This document shows, in pieces, positions 25,375 through 34,957 of a DNA stretch of 64,000 nucleotides. This stretch comes from Bacteroidales bacterium. Lineage in GTDB: Bacteria; Bacteroidota; Bacteroidia; Bacteroidales; GCA-2711565. Below the pieces are notes generated by a model. That model saw only the letters and a list, made by a program, of their open reading frames with translations, ran no database searches and had not been told where the DNA came from. The stretch is taken from the NCBI GenBank assembly GCA_028280405.1, contig JANQLW010000075.1, positions 17,838-81,837 on the forward strand. Direction: 5' to 3'. The translations under genes were made by a program, and so were the position numbers. The stretch's first letter is position 1. Every line of letters begins with the position of its first letter.

Positions 25375-26400
25375 ATGAGCAATATTGAACAATATAGTCA
25401 AACAGACTTTTACAAAAAAGTTGCAAACTTACTGAAAGAAGCACGAAAAAGTGTTGTTCAAGCAGTTAATAAAACAATGGTTTATACCTATTTTGAGATA
25501 GGACGGATGATTGTTGAAGAAGAACAAAATGGAAAAGAACGTGCAGAGTATGGAAAACAGATTTTAAAAGAACTATCTAATCGACTAAATGCCGAGTTTG
25601 GCAAAGGTTTCTCAGTTGATAATCTGGAAAATATGCGGAAGTTTTATTTAAGGTATTCAATTCCCGAAACACTGTCTCGGAAATCTGAAACTCCTGATTT
25701 TCAACTTGGTTGGTCTCATTATTTAAAACTAATTCGTATTGATAACGAAGCGGAAAGAAAATTTTATGAAATAGAAGCGAAACTAAACAATTGGAGTTTG
25801 CGAGAACTAAAAAGACAATGTGATAGTGCTTTATATCAAAGACTTGTTTTAAGCAAAGACAAGAAACTTGTTAAAGAATTATCAAACAAAGGACAACTGA
25901 TAGAAAAGCCAAAAGATGCGTTAAAAGACCCATATGTTTTGGAATTTGTTGGTTTGCCTGAAAACAAATCTTATTCAGAGACAGAACTTGAACAAAAATT
26001 AATTGACAAATTAGAATACTTCCTTTTAGAACTTGGAAAAGGTTACACTTTTGTTGCAAGACAAAAAAGGATTACAATAGATGAAAAACATTTTAGAGTT
26101 GACTTGGTCTTCTATAATCGAATTCTCAAATCGTTTGTACTTATTGATTTAAAAATAGGGGAATTAAGGCATCAGGACATTGGGCAATTGCAAATGTATG
26201 TAAACTATTACGATAGGTTTGTTAAATTGGATGACGAAAATAAAACAATAGGGATTATTCTATGTCAAGATAAAAGTGAAACACTTGTAGAGATAACTTT
26301 GCCTGAAAACAACGAACAGATTTTTGCAAGTAAATATCAAACAGTTCTACCAAGCAAGAAAGAATTAAGGCAATTGATTGAAAATATGGGAGATGAATAA
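25375..26400 (+). CDS. YhcG/DUF1016-type PDDEXK nuclease
   Basis: 341 residues. The N-terminal DUF1016 helical domain (TDFYKKVANLLKEARKSVVQ, TYFEIGRMIVEEEQNGKERA, SVDNLENMRKFYLRY) is followed by the PDDEXK nuclease domain (about 190-330), with catalytic residues in FRVDLVFYNR and FVLIDLKIGELRHQD (D...D-L-K). YhcG relatives occur with restriction systems and as solitary mobile genes. Here it stands alone between palindromic elements, without a restriction or methylase partner. The enzyme core looks intact; the biological role (defence, mobile-element nuclease) is unsettled for the family. Confidence 0.9.
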   Translation: MSNIEQYSQTDFYKKVANLLKEARKSVVQAVNKTMVYTYFEIGRMIVEEEQNGKERAEYGKQILKELSNRLNAEFGKGFSVDNLENMRKFYLRYSIPETLSRKSETPDFQLGWSHYLKLIRIDNEAERKFYEIEAKLNNWSLRELKRQCDSALYQRLVLSKDKKLVKELSNKGQLIEKPKDALKDPYVLEFVGLPENKSYSETELEQKLIDKLEYFLLELGKGYTFVARQKRITIDEKHFRVDLVFYNRILKSFVLIDLKIGELRHQDIGQLQMYVNYYDRFVKLDDENKTIGIILCQDKSETLVEITLPENNEQIFASKYQTVLPSKKELRQLIENMGDE

Positions 26401-26407
26401 CCAACAA

Positions 26408-26540
26408 ACCGCTAACAATGTATATACAAAGTATGCGTGATAGTAGTAAATTCAACGCTTGTAGCCCGCTTCAAATTTGTAAAGGTTTGATAAGTTTGAA
26501 GCCTACAATCGCCTACTTTGCATATACTCACCGTTGGCAG
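26408..26540. repeat. attC-like palindrome (site 4)
   Basis: The left arm ACCGCTAACAATGTATATAC (from 26408) with AAAGTA pairs with TACTTTGCATATACTCACCG, ending TTGGC (26538). TATATACAAAGTA against the reverse complement TATATGCAAAGTA differs by one base. The inner arms GTAGCCCGCTTCAAATT and AAGTTTGAAGCCTACAATCG also pair imperfectly. It shares conserved ends and inner boxes with site 2 at 7202-7335. It separates the DUF1016 and DUF1566-like genes. Confidence 0.78.
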
Positions 26541-26613
26541 TGATTAGAAAACATTGAAAGATAAAAAATGATCTTAAGTTGATTTGATAAAGCAATAGAA
26601 AAGAAGGCACTAT

Positions 26614-27489
26614 ATGAATATAAAAATAATAATCGGCTGGATTTCAATTTCCATTTCAATATTGATAGCTTGTTTTTGGGCATTTTGGGGTATCATTGAA
26701 AATTTTCATGAAGGATGGTATCATTCTTCTTTCAAGAAAAACATTGTGTTGATGTTCATTCAGTACTTAAGCCCGATGATAATCACAATATCTTTAACAC
26801 TTATTTCAATTAGACAGAACAGAATTGGTGCCATACTATTTTTTATTATTGGTGTCATATTATCTTTTCTTGTAAATAATTCAATCGTTTCCATTCCATT
26901 TATGGTTATTGGTATACTATATTGGTTTAGCGACTTCACATCCAAGAAATGGAAATACCGCTTAAGTTTTGTCTTGCCTTTTTTAACACTAATAGTTTTT
27001 GGCATTGAACCTATCATAAGAGTAAGTGGGAGAGTCAATGATGGAAACTTTGGAAGTAGAAAAATAGAGCAAAATAATATCTCATTGGTTTGGGCACCAA
27101 AAGGTCCCGGTTGGCCAAGCGATGGTACAAGTTGGCACAAAGCGGATAGTATATGCAATTATTTAACAGAAGATGGTTTAGCAATCGCAACTGAACCTCA
27201 AAATATTTGGCGACTACCAACTGTTGAAGAAACTGTTAGGTCAATGCAAAGACATGGGGTTAACTGCAAAGGAAGGCTAAACGCAAAAGGAGAGCCTGAA
27301 TATGAAATACGTCCAGATAAGGAAACCCCATTATGGAACCCCAATTCAAAGGTTATTTATTGGTGGACTAAAACAGAGATTGATAAAAACAATGCATATA
27401 TAATTGTATATGATGGAAAAATTTGGAAAAGAAAAAAGAATTTTAGTGCAAACTATTTAGGGTTTAGGGCTGTTAAAGAAACGGAATAA
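26614..27489 (+). CDS. Membrane protein with C-terminal DUF1566/Lcl-like domain
   Basis: 291 residues. Four TM helices in the first 140 residues (IIIGWISISISILIACFWAF, FIQYLSPMIITISLTLIS, ILFFIIGVILSFLV, LSFVLPFLTLIVFG), then a soluble domain from about 165. It has the DUF1566/Lcl_C hallmarks: IWRLPTVEETVRSM, VIYWWTKTEIDKNNAYII and ANYLGFRAVKE, a C-type-lectin-like fold. The membrane anchor plus lectin-like domain is unusual, since most such domains are in secreted proteins. It occupies a cassette-like position after site 4. Confidence 0.75.
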   Translation: MNIKIIIGWISISISILIACFWAFWGIIENFHEGWYHSSFKKNIVLMFIQYLSPMIITISLTLISIRQNRIGAILFFIIGVILSFLVNNSIVSIPFMVIGILYWFSDFTSKKWKYRLSFVLPFLTLIVFGIEPIIRVSGRVNDGNFGSRKIEQNNISLVWAPKGPGWPSDGTSWHKADSICNYLTEDGLAIATEPQNIWRLPTVEETVRSMQRHGVNCKGRLNAKGEPEYEIRPDKETPLWNPNSKVIYWWTKTEIDKNNAYIIVYDGKIWKRKKNFSANYLGFRAVKETE

Positions 27490-27523
27490 TAACTGCCAAG
27501 GCAGTATCCATAAAACTGTGTAA

Positions 27524-27558
27524 ATAAAAAAACCAACCAGATATAACATCTGATTGGT
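27524..27558 (-). terminator. Rho-independent terminator of rplS
   Basis: Read on the minus strand: ACCAATCAGA (27549-27558), a 7-base loop, TCTGGTTGGT (27532-27541) and then a T-run (27524-27531). The stem is 10 bp with one G-T pair. It lies 38 bases after the rplS stop. Confidence 0.8.
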
Positions 27559-27595
27559 CTCTTTATTTCTCCTAGATAAAAATATTAAATTTATC

Positions 27596-27949
27596 TTATC
27601 TTCTAGCTTCTTTAATTCTGGCTTTTTTACCTCTTAATCCTCTTAGGTAGAAAATACGTGCTCTTCTAACAACACCTTTTTTGTTTACCGTAATACTTTC
27701 AATAAATGGAGAAGAAATTGGAAAAATTCTCTCTACACCAATATTGTTAGAAATTTTGCGAACGGTGAATGTTTCTGTTGGTCCACTACCAGCTCTTTGT
27801 AAAACAATTCCCTGGAAATTTTGGATTCTTTCTTTATCACCTTCTTTAATTTTATATTGAACAGTTATAGTGTCTCCAGCTTTAAATTCTGGGAATTCTT
27901 TAACTGTTGCTAAATCTTCAACGTACTGTAGTAACTCGTTCTTACTCAT
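27596..27949 (-). CDS. rplS: 50S ribosomal protein L19
   Basis: 117 residues, full length. Typical L19 blocks: [57 protein letters not shown] and the basic end [20 protein letters not shown]. It sits at the 30S/50S interface. It follows trmD on the same strand after 154 bases, the usual trmD-rplS order, but has its own promoter-like box and a strong terminator. Confidence 0.97.
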   Translation of the reverse strand: MSKNELLQYVEDLATVKEFPEFKAGDTITVQYKIKEGDKERIQNFQGIVLQRAGSGPTETFTVRKISNNIGVERIFPISSPFIESITVNKKGVVRRARIFYLRGLRGKKARIKEARR

Positions 27950-27987
27950 TTCTATGACCTTTAAATGATTTCTTCAAAAAATGAGTG

Positions 27988-27995
27988 CAAATATA
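27988..27995 (-). promoter_or_regulatory. TAnnTTTG promoter box for rplS
   Basis: TATATTTG on the minus strand, 38 bases upstream of the rplS start codon, inside the 154-base gap after trmD. It suggests rplS can be transcribed independently of trmD. No well-spaced -33 element is seen. Confidence 0.42.
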
Positions 27996-28103
27996 CATTA
28001 ATATTTTTGAAAAATACTAGCAAATCCATACTTTTTTTGAAAAATAGAAATAAACAATGAGTTGTTTATAAAATAGATCAGAAAAATGAAGTTTATTGGG
28101 GAA

Positions 28104-28781
28104 TTATTCTTCCAGTAATCCTGGCCTTCTTTCTTTTGTTCTTTTGATTGACTGATCCAGTTTCCATTCCTGAATTGCTTTTTCATTTCCTGAAAGAAGG
28201 ATTTCCGGAACATCCCAATTATTAAATGATCTCGGGCGCGTATAAGCAGGAGGAGAAATCAGGTTATTTTGAAAAGAATCTGACAAAGCTGAGGTTTCAT
28301 CTCCTAAAACACCCGGTATTAACCTTACAATACTATCAGTAAGTACAGTTGCTCCCAGTTCTCCTCCGGATAATACATAATCTCCAATAGAAATCTCTTT
28401 GGTAATAAGATGTTCCCTTATTCTTTCATCAACTCCTTTGTAATGGCCACATAGTATAATAATATTCTTATAATTAATAAATTTATTTACCATTTTTTGA
28501 TCCAACAACTCCCCATCCGGACACATATAAATAATATCATCGTAAGTGCGTTGGGATTTTAATGCTTCAATACATTTGAATATAGGCTCAATCATCATGA
28601 CCATTCCGGCACCTCCTCCAAAAGCATAATCATCTACACTTTTGTATTTGTTAGTTGAAAATTCTCTTAAGTCATGTAAATAAATCTCAACAATCCCTTT
28701 TTCTTTGGCTCTTTTAATGATAGAGTAGGAGAAAGGTCCTTCAAACATTTCCGGAAATATGGTAATAATATCTATGCGCAT
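28104..28781 (-). CDS. trmD: tRNA (guanine37-N1)-methyltransferase
   Basis: 225 residues, the usual TrmD length. [20 protein letters not shown] opens the SPOUT domain. [37 protein letters not shown] and [20 protein letters not shown] are the knot and SAM-binding signatures, and [11 protein letters not shown] is the conserved C-terminal loop. It methylates G37 of tRNAs reading CNN codons and prevents frameshifting. Followed by rplS. Confidence 0.97.
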   Translation of the reverse strand: MRIDIITIFPEMFEGPFSYSIIKRAKEKGIVEIYLHDLREFSTNKYKSVDDYAFGGGAGMVMMIEPIFKCIEALKSQRTYDDIIYMCPDGELLDQKMVNKFINYKNIIILCGHYKGVDERIREHLITKEISIGDYVLSGGELGATVLTDSIVRLIPGVLGDETSALSDSFQNNLISPPAYTRPRSFNNWDVPEILLSGNEKAIQEWKLDQSIKRTKERRPGLLEE

Positions 28782-28831
28782 CGAATTATTTTTCTACAAA
28801 AATAATAAAACCTTCAATGATTACATACAAA

Positions 28832-29136
28832 TTACAAGTGTATACTTATTTAGATGAAAATTGGTGATGTATACAGTTGTAAATGTATAAAGTTAGATTT
28901 TTAGAGCTTATATATACAATGCTAAACAAAATTTTATCAAATAATTAAAGAATTGTAATAAAATTATAATAAAGTGCAGATATAGAGGGTAAAATGAATA
29001 ACAAGTAAAGTGTTTCTTTAAGTTTTTTTGATAATTTAAGTATTAAAATCACTAATGTTTTTACAATACTAATAATTTACAAATGTAACCTTAAATAAAT
29101 TTACCATTGTAAACGTTATATTGATTACATTTGTAA
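28832..29136 (+). promoter_or_regulatory. Operator array of TTACA-n2-TGTAA palindromes before the XRE gene
   Basis: The 356-base gap 28782-29137 contains five related sites: TTACAAGTGTAT (28832), ATACAGTTGTAA (28871), TTACAAATGTAA (29077), TTACCATTGTAA (29101) and TTACATTTGTAA (29125). The last three start exactly 24 bases apart and the third ends one base before the ATG at 29138. The two upstream copies lie near the divergent trmD start. This looks like a cooperative operator for the XRE protein itself. No gene is present in the gap. Confidence 0.6.
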
Positions 29137-29137
29137 C

Positions 29138-29557
29138 ATGATTGAGAGGATAAAAAAAATTATTGAATTCGAAAGTTTAAATTCCGCACAATTTGCAGAT
29201 AGAATTGGAGTGCAAAGATCAAGCATCTCTCATATATTATCCGGGAGAAACAAGCCTAGTTTGGAATTTGTACAAAAAGTACTTCATGCATTTCCTTCAA
29301 TAAATACTGATTGGTTACTTTCAGGTAAAGGAAAGATGGAAGGATTAGATAAATCTATTTTAGATTTATCGACCACCAGAAAGCAAGATGAATTATTTAA
29401 TTTGTCGAAAATGAAGCCGGATGAGAATAGACCGGCATCAAGCTCCATATTAAGTTCTAATGAACAAAAAAATCCGATTCCTACTGATAATTCAAAGGTT
29501 GAAAGGGTAATTATCTTTTATAAGAATGGGAAATTCAGAGAATATTTTCCTGAATAA
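29138..29557 (+). CDS. XRE-family HTH transcriptional regulator
   Basis: 139 residues. Residues 1-65 are a Cro/C1 helix-turn-helix (LNSAQFADRIGVQRSSISHI, then LSGRNKPSLEFVQKVLHAF and the typical Bacteroidota NTDWLLSGKGKM). A disordered linker of about 45 residues is followed by a short C-terminal strand-rich tail (KVERVIIFYKNGKFREYFPE) shared by such regulators in this phylum. Regularly spaced palindromes directly upstream suggest strong autorepression. The signal it senses is unknown; DNA-damage or stress roles are only guesses. Confidence 0.87.
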   Translation: MIERIKKIIEFESLNSAQFADRIGVQRSSISHILSGRNKPSLEFVQKVLHAFPSINTDWLLSGKGKMEGLDKSILDLSTTRKQDELFNLSKMKPDENRPASSSILSSNEQKNPIPTDNSKVERVIIFYKNGKFREYFPE

Positions 29558-29564
29558 GATATCT

Positions 29565-29984
29565 TTAAACCATTTCTATTCCGCTAAAAAAGAAATTGGA
29601 TTCAATAATGGCATTTTCGTCACTATCCGAGCCATGTACTGCATTTTGCTGCATAGATGTAGCAAACATTTTCCGAATGGTACCTTCTTTAGCTTTCTCC
29701 GGATTAGTGGCTCCAATAAGTTTTCTATATTCTTCTATTGCATTTTCCTTTTCCAAAATGGCAGCAACAATAGGCCCCGATGACATAAAAATGCATAAAT
29801 CTTTATAAAAAGGTTTATCCTTATGGACTTTGTAGAATTCTTCCGCTCCTTTAAAAGGGAGCCTTACGAGTTTCAAGGCTACAATTTTAAAACCTGCTTC
29901 ACTAATAATGGCTAAAATATTCCCTGTATATCCGTTTTTTACTGCTGTGGGCTTTATAATTGTAAAAGTTTTGTTTCCACTCAT
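29565..29984 (-). CDS. ndk: Nucleoside diphosphate kinase
   Basis: 139 residues, full length. [20 protein letters not shown] opens the fold (the IKP motif), followed by [20 protein letters not shown], and the catalytic histidine lies in [18 protein letters not shown]. It transfers the terminal phosphate between nucleotides through a phospho-His intermediate. Convergent with the XRE gene with only seven bases between the stops. Confidence 0.97.
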   Translation of the reverse strand: MSGNKTFTIIKPTAVKNGYTGNILAIISEAGFKIVALKLVRLPFKGAEEFYKVHKDKPFYKDLCIFMSSGPIVAAILEKENAIEEYRKLIGATNPEKAKEGTIRKMFATSMQQNAVHGSDSDENAIIESNFFFSGIEMV

Positions 29985-30093
29985 GGTATTCGTATTAATG
30001 ATAATTTAATTTAAAAGTTTAGTGATACTAATTTACTAAAAATAACTAATTTTATCCTTAATATTTTCAGATATAAATTCAAACATTTTAAAT

Positions 30094-31098
30094 TTGGCTC
30101 CAGCAGAATTAAATAAACTAAATAAGCTATTAGACAAGGATTCCGTAAGAATCGTATTAACAACTCATAAAAACCCTGATGGTGACGCTATAGGTTCAGT
30201 ACTGGCTTTATACGGCTATTTAAGGTCCAGAGGTTTTAATAATGTAGAATGTATTGTTCCGGATGCTTATCCATCCTTTTTAGCATGGTTGCCCAATAAT
30301 GATGTTATTTATGTATTTGAAAATGATTCTGATTACTGTAATGAATTAATTAAACAAGCTGATATCATTTTTAGCCTTGATTATAATGCCTTTCATCGTA
30401 CGGGAATCATGGAAGAAAGCCTAACTAAGGCTTCAGGTAAAAAAGTATTAATTGATCACCACCTTGAACCCGATTCATGCTTTGATATTTCATATTCGAA
30501 AATTGATACTTCTTCTACCGCTGAATTAATATATAATTTTATTGAAAGTAATCAAAACACACATCTCATAACTAAAGCTATTGCAGAAGCTCTTTATGTT
30601 GGCATCATGACCGATACCGGTTCATTCAGTTACTCATGCAATTATGAAAAAACTTACCATATCGTAGCTCATTTGATCAAACTGGGGATAGATAGTGAAA
30701 AAATACACCAACTAATTTATAATACGTTTACTGAAAACCGGCTACGATTATTAGGATATTGTTTAAGTGAACGGCTTACTGTGCTTAAAGAAAAGAGAAC
30801 CGCATACATTTATTTAACTAAAGAAGATTTAAACAGATTTAATTATCAAACCGGAGATACTGAAGGAGTCGTTAATTATGCATTAAGCATTGAAGATATT
30901 GAAATAGCTGCTTTGTTTACAGAAAGAGATGATTTAATCAGAATATCATTAAGATCGAAAGGAGATTTTTCTGTAAATGATTTTGCCCGTAAATATTTTG
31001 ATGGAGGAGGCCATAAAAGAGCTGCAGGTGGCAATTCTTATGAGAGTATGCAAAATACACTCAAGAGATTTGAAGAAAAGATCAGAACTTCACTATAA
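30094..31098 (+). CDS. DHH-family phosphoesterase (NrnA-like oligoribonuclease/pAp phosphatase)
   Basis: 334 residues with a TTG start, no in-frame ATG nearby. DHH motifs are complete: TTHKNPDGDAIGSVLALYGY (motif I), IIFSLDYNAFHRTG (II), VLIDHHLEPDS (DHH) and GIMTDTGSFSYS (IV). The DHHA1 end is FDGGGHKRAAGGN. The size and motifs fit NrnA, which degrades short RNAs and converts pAp to AMP. Divergent from ndk. Confidence 0.92.
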   Translation: MAPAELNKLNKLLDKDSVRIVLTTHKNPDGDAIGSVLALYGYLRSRGFNNVECIVPDAYPSFLAWLPNNDVIYVFENDSDYCNELIKQADIIFSLDYNAFHRTGIMEESLTKASGKKVLIDHHLEPDSCFDISYSKIDTSSTAELIYNFIESNQNTHLITKAIAEALYVGIMTDTGSFSYSCNYEKTYHIVAHLIKLGIDSEKIHQLIYNTFTENRLRLLGYCLSERLTVLKEKRTAYIYLTKEDLNRFNYQTGDTEGVVNYALSIEDIEIAALFTERDDLIRISLRSKGDFSVNDFARKYFDGGGHKRAAGGNSYESMQNTLKRFEEKIRTSL

Positions 31099-31100
31099 CA

Positions 31101-31127
31101 AAAAAGTCCCGTCATTGAGGGATTTTC
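31101..31127 (+). terminator. Terminator after the DHH phosphoesterase gene
   Basis: AAAGTCCC (31103-31110), loop GTCATTGA, GGGATTTT (31119-31126). Eight RNA base pairs including one G-U, ending in a short T-run, three bases after the stop codon. It also lies just past the end of the convergent kinase gene. Confidence 0.5.
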
Positions 31128-31131
31128 TATT

Positions 31132-32379
31132 CTAATTATCTTGAACAAAGTCAATCAGATTTAAAAGCTCTTTAGGTTTGAATGGCTTTGCCAAATACTC
31201 ATCCATTCCGGCAGATAAACACATATTACGATCTCTTTCCATGACATAGGCCGTAATTGCAATGATCTTAATCTTATCCTTATCCGTTTTGTCTTTTTCC
31301 AGTTCCCTGATTTCATTGGTGGCCTCAATGCCATCCATTACAGGCATCTGAATATCCATTAAAATCAAATCATAATAATTTTTTTTAAATAATTTGATGG
31401 CAACCCTACCATTTTCAGCTATATCAATACTATGGCCTTCCTTCTTTAGGGTAGCCATTGCAAATTTCTGATTAAGCAAATTGTCTTCAACCAAAAGAAT
31501 AGAAAGTTTTTTCTCAGGCTTCCTTGTAGTTTTGGTTATTTCCTTCTTAACCTCTTTTACATGTTCAACATCCTGTATTTGAAGATTAGCTGTGAACCAA
31601 AAAGTGGATCCCCTGCCAACCACACTATCAACACCAATTTCTCCATTCATTAAACTGGTTAGGTTCTTAGCTATGGCTAAGCCTAAACCCGTACCTCCAT
31701 ATTTCCGCGTAGTAGTAGAGTCAATTTGAGAAAATGCTTGGAATAGCTTCTCTTTATCTTCCTCTGAAATACCAATTCCCGTATCTATAACACTAAATTT
31801 AAATGTTCCTTTCTTATGATCCAGATTTTCAACTTCAACACGAATAGTCACACTTCCTTCCTTGGTATATTTGATTGCATTATTCGTTAAATTAGTAATA
31901 ATCTGTTTTAGCCTGATCTCATCACCTATAAGCTCGTTAGGGACATTCGTATTGATTTCAGAAATAAGCTCAATGCCCTTTCCTTTTGCTTTATTGCTTA
32001 ATAAAGATTTTACATCGAGAATCTCTTTAGAAAGAGAGAAGTTATTCATTTCCAGTTTTAGTTGATTGGCTTCTATTCTGGATAAGTCAAGAATATCATC
32101 TATAATAGTGAGCAAATTATTCCCGGAAACATTAATGATATCCAGGAATTCTCTCTGCTCCGCCGTAAGTTCAGTTTGTTTCAGAACATTATACATCCCA
32201 ATAATACCATTCATAGGGGTTCTGATTTCGTGGCTGATATTAGCCAGGAACATGGACTTAAGCTGATTTGCAGCTTCATTTATCTCCTTAGCTTCTGCAA
32301 GCTCACTCTTCAAAGCAGTATTTTGTGCTCTTAAGATTTCAAGTTCTTTTAATAATTTTTCTTTTGATTTTTTATCCAT
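31132..32379 (-). CDS. Soluble hybrid histidine kinase (HisKA-HATPase-REC)
   Basis: 415 residues, no membrane helix. Coiled coil (1-40), HisKA with [20 protein letters not shown], HATPase with [17 protein letters not shown] (N box), [14 protein letters not shown] (G1) and [15 protein letters not shown] (G2), then a receiver with [12 protein letters not shown], phospho-Asp in [13 protein letters not shown] and Lys in YLAKPFKP. All catalytic residues are present. There is no sensor domain, so input probably comes through the coiled coil or a partner. Last gene of the minus-strand block, 20 bases after another hybrid kinase. Confidence 0.93.
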   Translation of the reverse strand: MDKKSKEKLLKELEILRAQNTALKSELAEAKEINEAANQLKSMFLANISHEIRTPMNGIIGMYNVLKQTELTAEQREFLDIINVSGNNLLTIIDDILDLSRIEANQLKLEMNNFSLSKEILDVKSLLSNKAKGKGIELISEINTNVPNELIGDEIRLKQIITNLTNNAIKYTKEGSVTIRVEVENLDHKKGTFKFSVIDTGIGISEEDKEKLFQAFSQIDSTTTRKYGGTGLGLAIAKNLTSLMNGEIGVDSVVGRGSTFWFTANLQIQDVEHVKEVKKEITKTTRKPEKKLSILLVEDNLLNQKFAMATLKKEGHSIDIAENGRVAIKLFKKNYYDLILMDIQMPVMDGIEATNEIRELEKDKTDKDKIKIIAITAYVMERDRNMCLSAGMDEYLAKPFKPKELLNLIDFVQDN

Positions 32380-32399
32380 AATCTATCGTTCTAAGGAAA

Positions 32400-34118
32400 T
32401 TAATGTTTATTTTTTTTAGTCATTTCCAGTTGTCTGTAAATACTATTGATTAAAGCATTTTTATTTACAGGCTTTGGAATATAATCATCAAATCCGGCTT
32501 CTAACAGCCTTTCTTTATCACCAGCCATAGCATAAGCTGTTTGTGCAATAAACGGAACAAATTTATACTCGGGCCATTTTTCTTTAACTTCATTCATCAG
32601 TATGATGCCATCCCATGGAGCCGGAAGGTTTATATCAAAAAGCATAATATCAAATATGAGTCCTTGTTTATGTGCTTTTTCTATAATCTCAAGGGTTTCT
32701 TCTCCATCCACAGCCAACGAATTATTCCCTATCTTATTAAGCATTTTATTCAGCACCAAGCGATTCATCCGATCATCTTCTACTATAAAGATATTAATTT
32801 TTTCTGTAGCTTCCTTTTTCCCTTTCTGAGTGCCAGGTTCTTGAATTACAGCTTCTAATTCCATATCGTTGGTATCAGCCCTCAGTTTAATTTGTACTGT
32901 AGTCCCGCCCCCTTTTTTAGATTCAACTAAAATTTCGCCATTCATTAAATCTAAAAGTCGCTTGCTAAGCGGTAAGCCTAAGCCAGCACCCTGATAATTT
33001 CGTGAATAGCCTAAACTTTCTTGTCTGAATGCTTCAAAGATATGATTCAGGTAAGTTTCATCAATACCTATTCCTGTATCCTTAATAGATATACAGATCA
33101 TACCGGATTCTATATCGAATTCAGAAATTACATTGATAAATCCTTTTTCAGTATATTTTATAGCATTATCGATAATATAAGTTAGAACTCTTGTAATACT
33201 TTGATCATCTCCAATAGCTTTTGGAATATCATTGAATTTCACATTGAGTTTAATACCTTTTTCATTAGCTTTAAATTTAAAGAGTTTAGAGGTTTTCTCA
33301 ATGATTTCATTTACAGCACAAGCTTTCAACTGAATCTCCATATCATTAGCTTCCATACGGCTAATGTCAATGATATTATTCAGAAGGCTTAATAAGCGGT
33401 CACCACTTTCCCTGATGCCATTTGCATAATCATATAGTTCTTTATTTTCCATTAAGGAAAGTTCTGTAAGCAATAATTCAGAAAAACCTATGATACCATT
33501 TAAAGGTGTTCTTATTTCGTGAGACATATTGGATAGAAAAGCACTTTTTACATAATTAGCATCTTCAGCTTTTTTAAGTGCTTTTTTCAGTTCAATATCC
33601 ATATTTTTCCGTTTCTCCAATTCTTCATTTACGGATTTGGTTTTTTCATCAACCTCCTGTTTAATTTTTTCATTAAAGTCACTTAATTGTTTTTTCGTTT
33701 TCTCCAGGTCTTTTTTCATCTGATCGAGAAGAATCCCGGTTTTTCTCTTTTGAGATTTAAAATAAACATAAGTAAGTATTAAGGCTACAATTAAAGCTAT
33801 CAGATAAATATTGGTATGCAGATCAAAAAAACCTTTTTTAGGGGAGGTTGAATTTAAGATTTCCTTTTCATAATTGCTAAGAGCTTTAATAACCTGAAGT
33901 TGGTCCTGGGTATTTCTTTCCGCTTTGTGTTTAGAATACTCATAAATCTTCATTAATAATTTAAGATGGTCTTCTGACCTGTCATCACTATTAATTACAG
34001 AATCGATAGAACCTCTTGCTTCTAATTGCTCAATAAATTCAAATTTTTTATCTTCATTAGCAAAACCCCAAAAGGGGAGTAGCAGTAAGCTAAATGAAAT
34101 AAGCAAGAGTTTTTTCAT
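32400..34118 (-). CDS. Membrane-anchored hybrid histidine kinase
   Basis: About 572 residues from [20 protein letters not shown]; an upstream in-frame ATG at 34178 would put 20 residues before the signal peptide and overlap the methyltransferase gene. A short periplasmic domain (about 20-105), one TM helix ([18 protein letters not shown]), coiled coil, HisKA with [20 protein letters not shown], HATPase ([31 protein letters not shown]) and a receiver with [18 protein letters not shown] and IPKPVN. The sensory domain is too small for classical periplasmic ligand-binding folds. Paired with the soluble hybrid kinase at the end of the polysaccharide locus. Confidence 0.92.
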   Translation of the reverse strand: MKKLLLISFSLLLLPFWGFANEDKKFEFIEQLEARGSIDSVINSDDRSEDHLKLLMKIYEYSKHKAERNTQDQLQVIKALSNYEKEILNSTSPKKGFFDLHTNIYLIALIVALILTYVYFKSQKRKTGILLDQMKKDLEKTKKQLSDFNEKIKQEVDEKTKSVNEELEKRKNMDIELKKALKKAEDANYVKSAFLSNMSHEIRTPLNGIIGFSELLLTELSLMENKELYDYANGIRESGDRLLSLLNNIIDISRMEANDMEIQLKACAVNEIIEKTSKLFKFKANEKGIKLNVKFNDIPKAIGDDQSITRVLTYIIDNAIKYTEKGFINVISEFDIESGMICISIKDTGIGIDETYLNHIFEAFRQESLGYSRNYQGAGLGLPLSKRLLDLMNGEILVESKKGGGTTVQIKLRADTNDMELEAVIQEPGTQKGKKEATEKINIFIVEDDRMNRLVLNKMLNKIGNNSLAVDGEETLEIIEKAHKQGLIFDIMLFDINLPAPWDGIILMNEVKEKWPEYKFVPFIAQTAYAMAGDKERLLEAGFDDYIPKPVNKNALINSIYRQLEMTKKNKH

Positions 34119-34125
34119 TTTTATA

Positions 34126-34935
34126 TTATTTATGCGCAATGAATAAATGTTCTTTTCTATTAACGGCCAGCCTGTCAAGTTTATTTTCGTCTTTCCAATC
34201 TATGTATGGATTAATTTCTTCTACTTTAAAGCCCGCATTTCTCAGGCGTTGTATATAATCGCCACCATATATTCTGACATGATCAAATTGGCCGAAATGA
34301 ACTTCCCTGTCTTTAGGATCAGTTATTTCAGGGTTCTCATATGTTTCGTCAATTGTGAATGAAATAGGTACTTGTAAAATAGCCCATCCGCCAGGTTTAA
34401 GAATTCTGTATAATTCTTTCATTGCGAGTCCATCTTCTATGATATGCTCTAAAACATGATTACAAATAATCACATCAAAAGATTTATCTTCGAAGCTTAA
34501 ATCAGTAATATCAATGATAGAAATATCTTTAGAATAATAAAAACCTTCATGATATTTTACGCCTTGTTGGTATTCCAGATTTTTTAAACCACTCAATAAA
34601 GCCTTTAAACCTCCAGAAGGGGCTATATGTATGACTTTTAAATGATCTTTAAAAATATTGGAGTAATTCTTAAGGTAATGGTAAATTAAACGGTCTCTAT
34701 CTGTAGAATAGCAACGCGGACAAACACAATTATTTCTACGGCCAGCACCAATAATATTCTTTTCTTTTATTACAGGAAGGTCAGAACCTCCGGGGAGCAG
34801 TTTTCTAAATGAATGTTTGCAAAATGGACAATAGTAGTTATTCCCATAATAAAAAACAGATTGAGATTTTTGCCAATATCCTCTTAATTTTTTCCCAAGA
34901 TCAAAGGGGATAAGCTTTTTAAGTTTAGACTTCAT
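34126..34935 (-). CDS. Class I SAM-dependent methyltransferase with N-terminal zinc-ribbon-like motif
   Basis: About 269 residues from [14 protein letters not shown]; an ATG at 34980 gives 15 more residues and a 23-base overlap with the preceding gene. Residues about 35-80 hold [10 protein letters not shown] and [15 protein letters not shown], two CxxC pairs resembling a zinc ribbon. The Rossmann methyltransferase follows ([50 protein letters not shown]). It probably methylates a sugar or lipid-linked glycan, given the locus; the substrate is not readable from sequence. Confidence 0.85.
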   Translation of the reverse strand: MKSKLKKLIPFDLGKKLRGYWQKSQSVFYYGNNYYCPFCKHSFRKLLPGGSDLPVIKEKNIIGAGRRNNCVCPRCYSTDRDRLIYHYLKNYSNIFKDHLKVIHIAPSGGLKALLSGLKNLEYQQGVKYHEGFYYSKDISIIDITDLSFEDKSFDVIICNHVLEHIIEDGLAMKELYRILKPGGWAILQVPISFTIDETYENPEITDPKDREVHFGQFDHVRIYGGDYIQRLRNAGFKVEEINPYIDWKDENKLDRLAVNRKEHLFIAHK

Positions 34936-34957
34936 ATAGAAAATTGGGCTGATTATG

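Noticed and set aside
29077..29136. CRISPR-like 24-bp periodicity
   Set aside because: Only three 12-bp palindromes with AT-rich gaps next to an XRE gene; an operator array explains it better.
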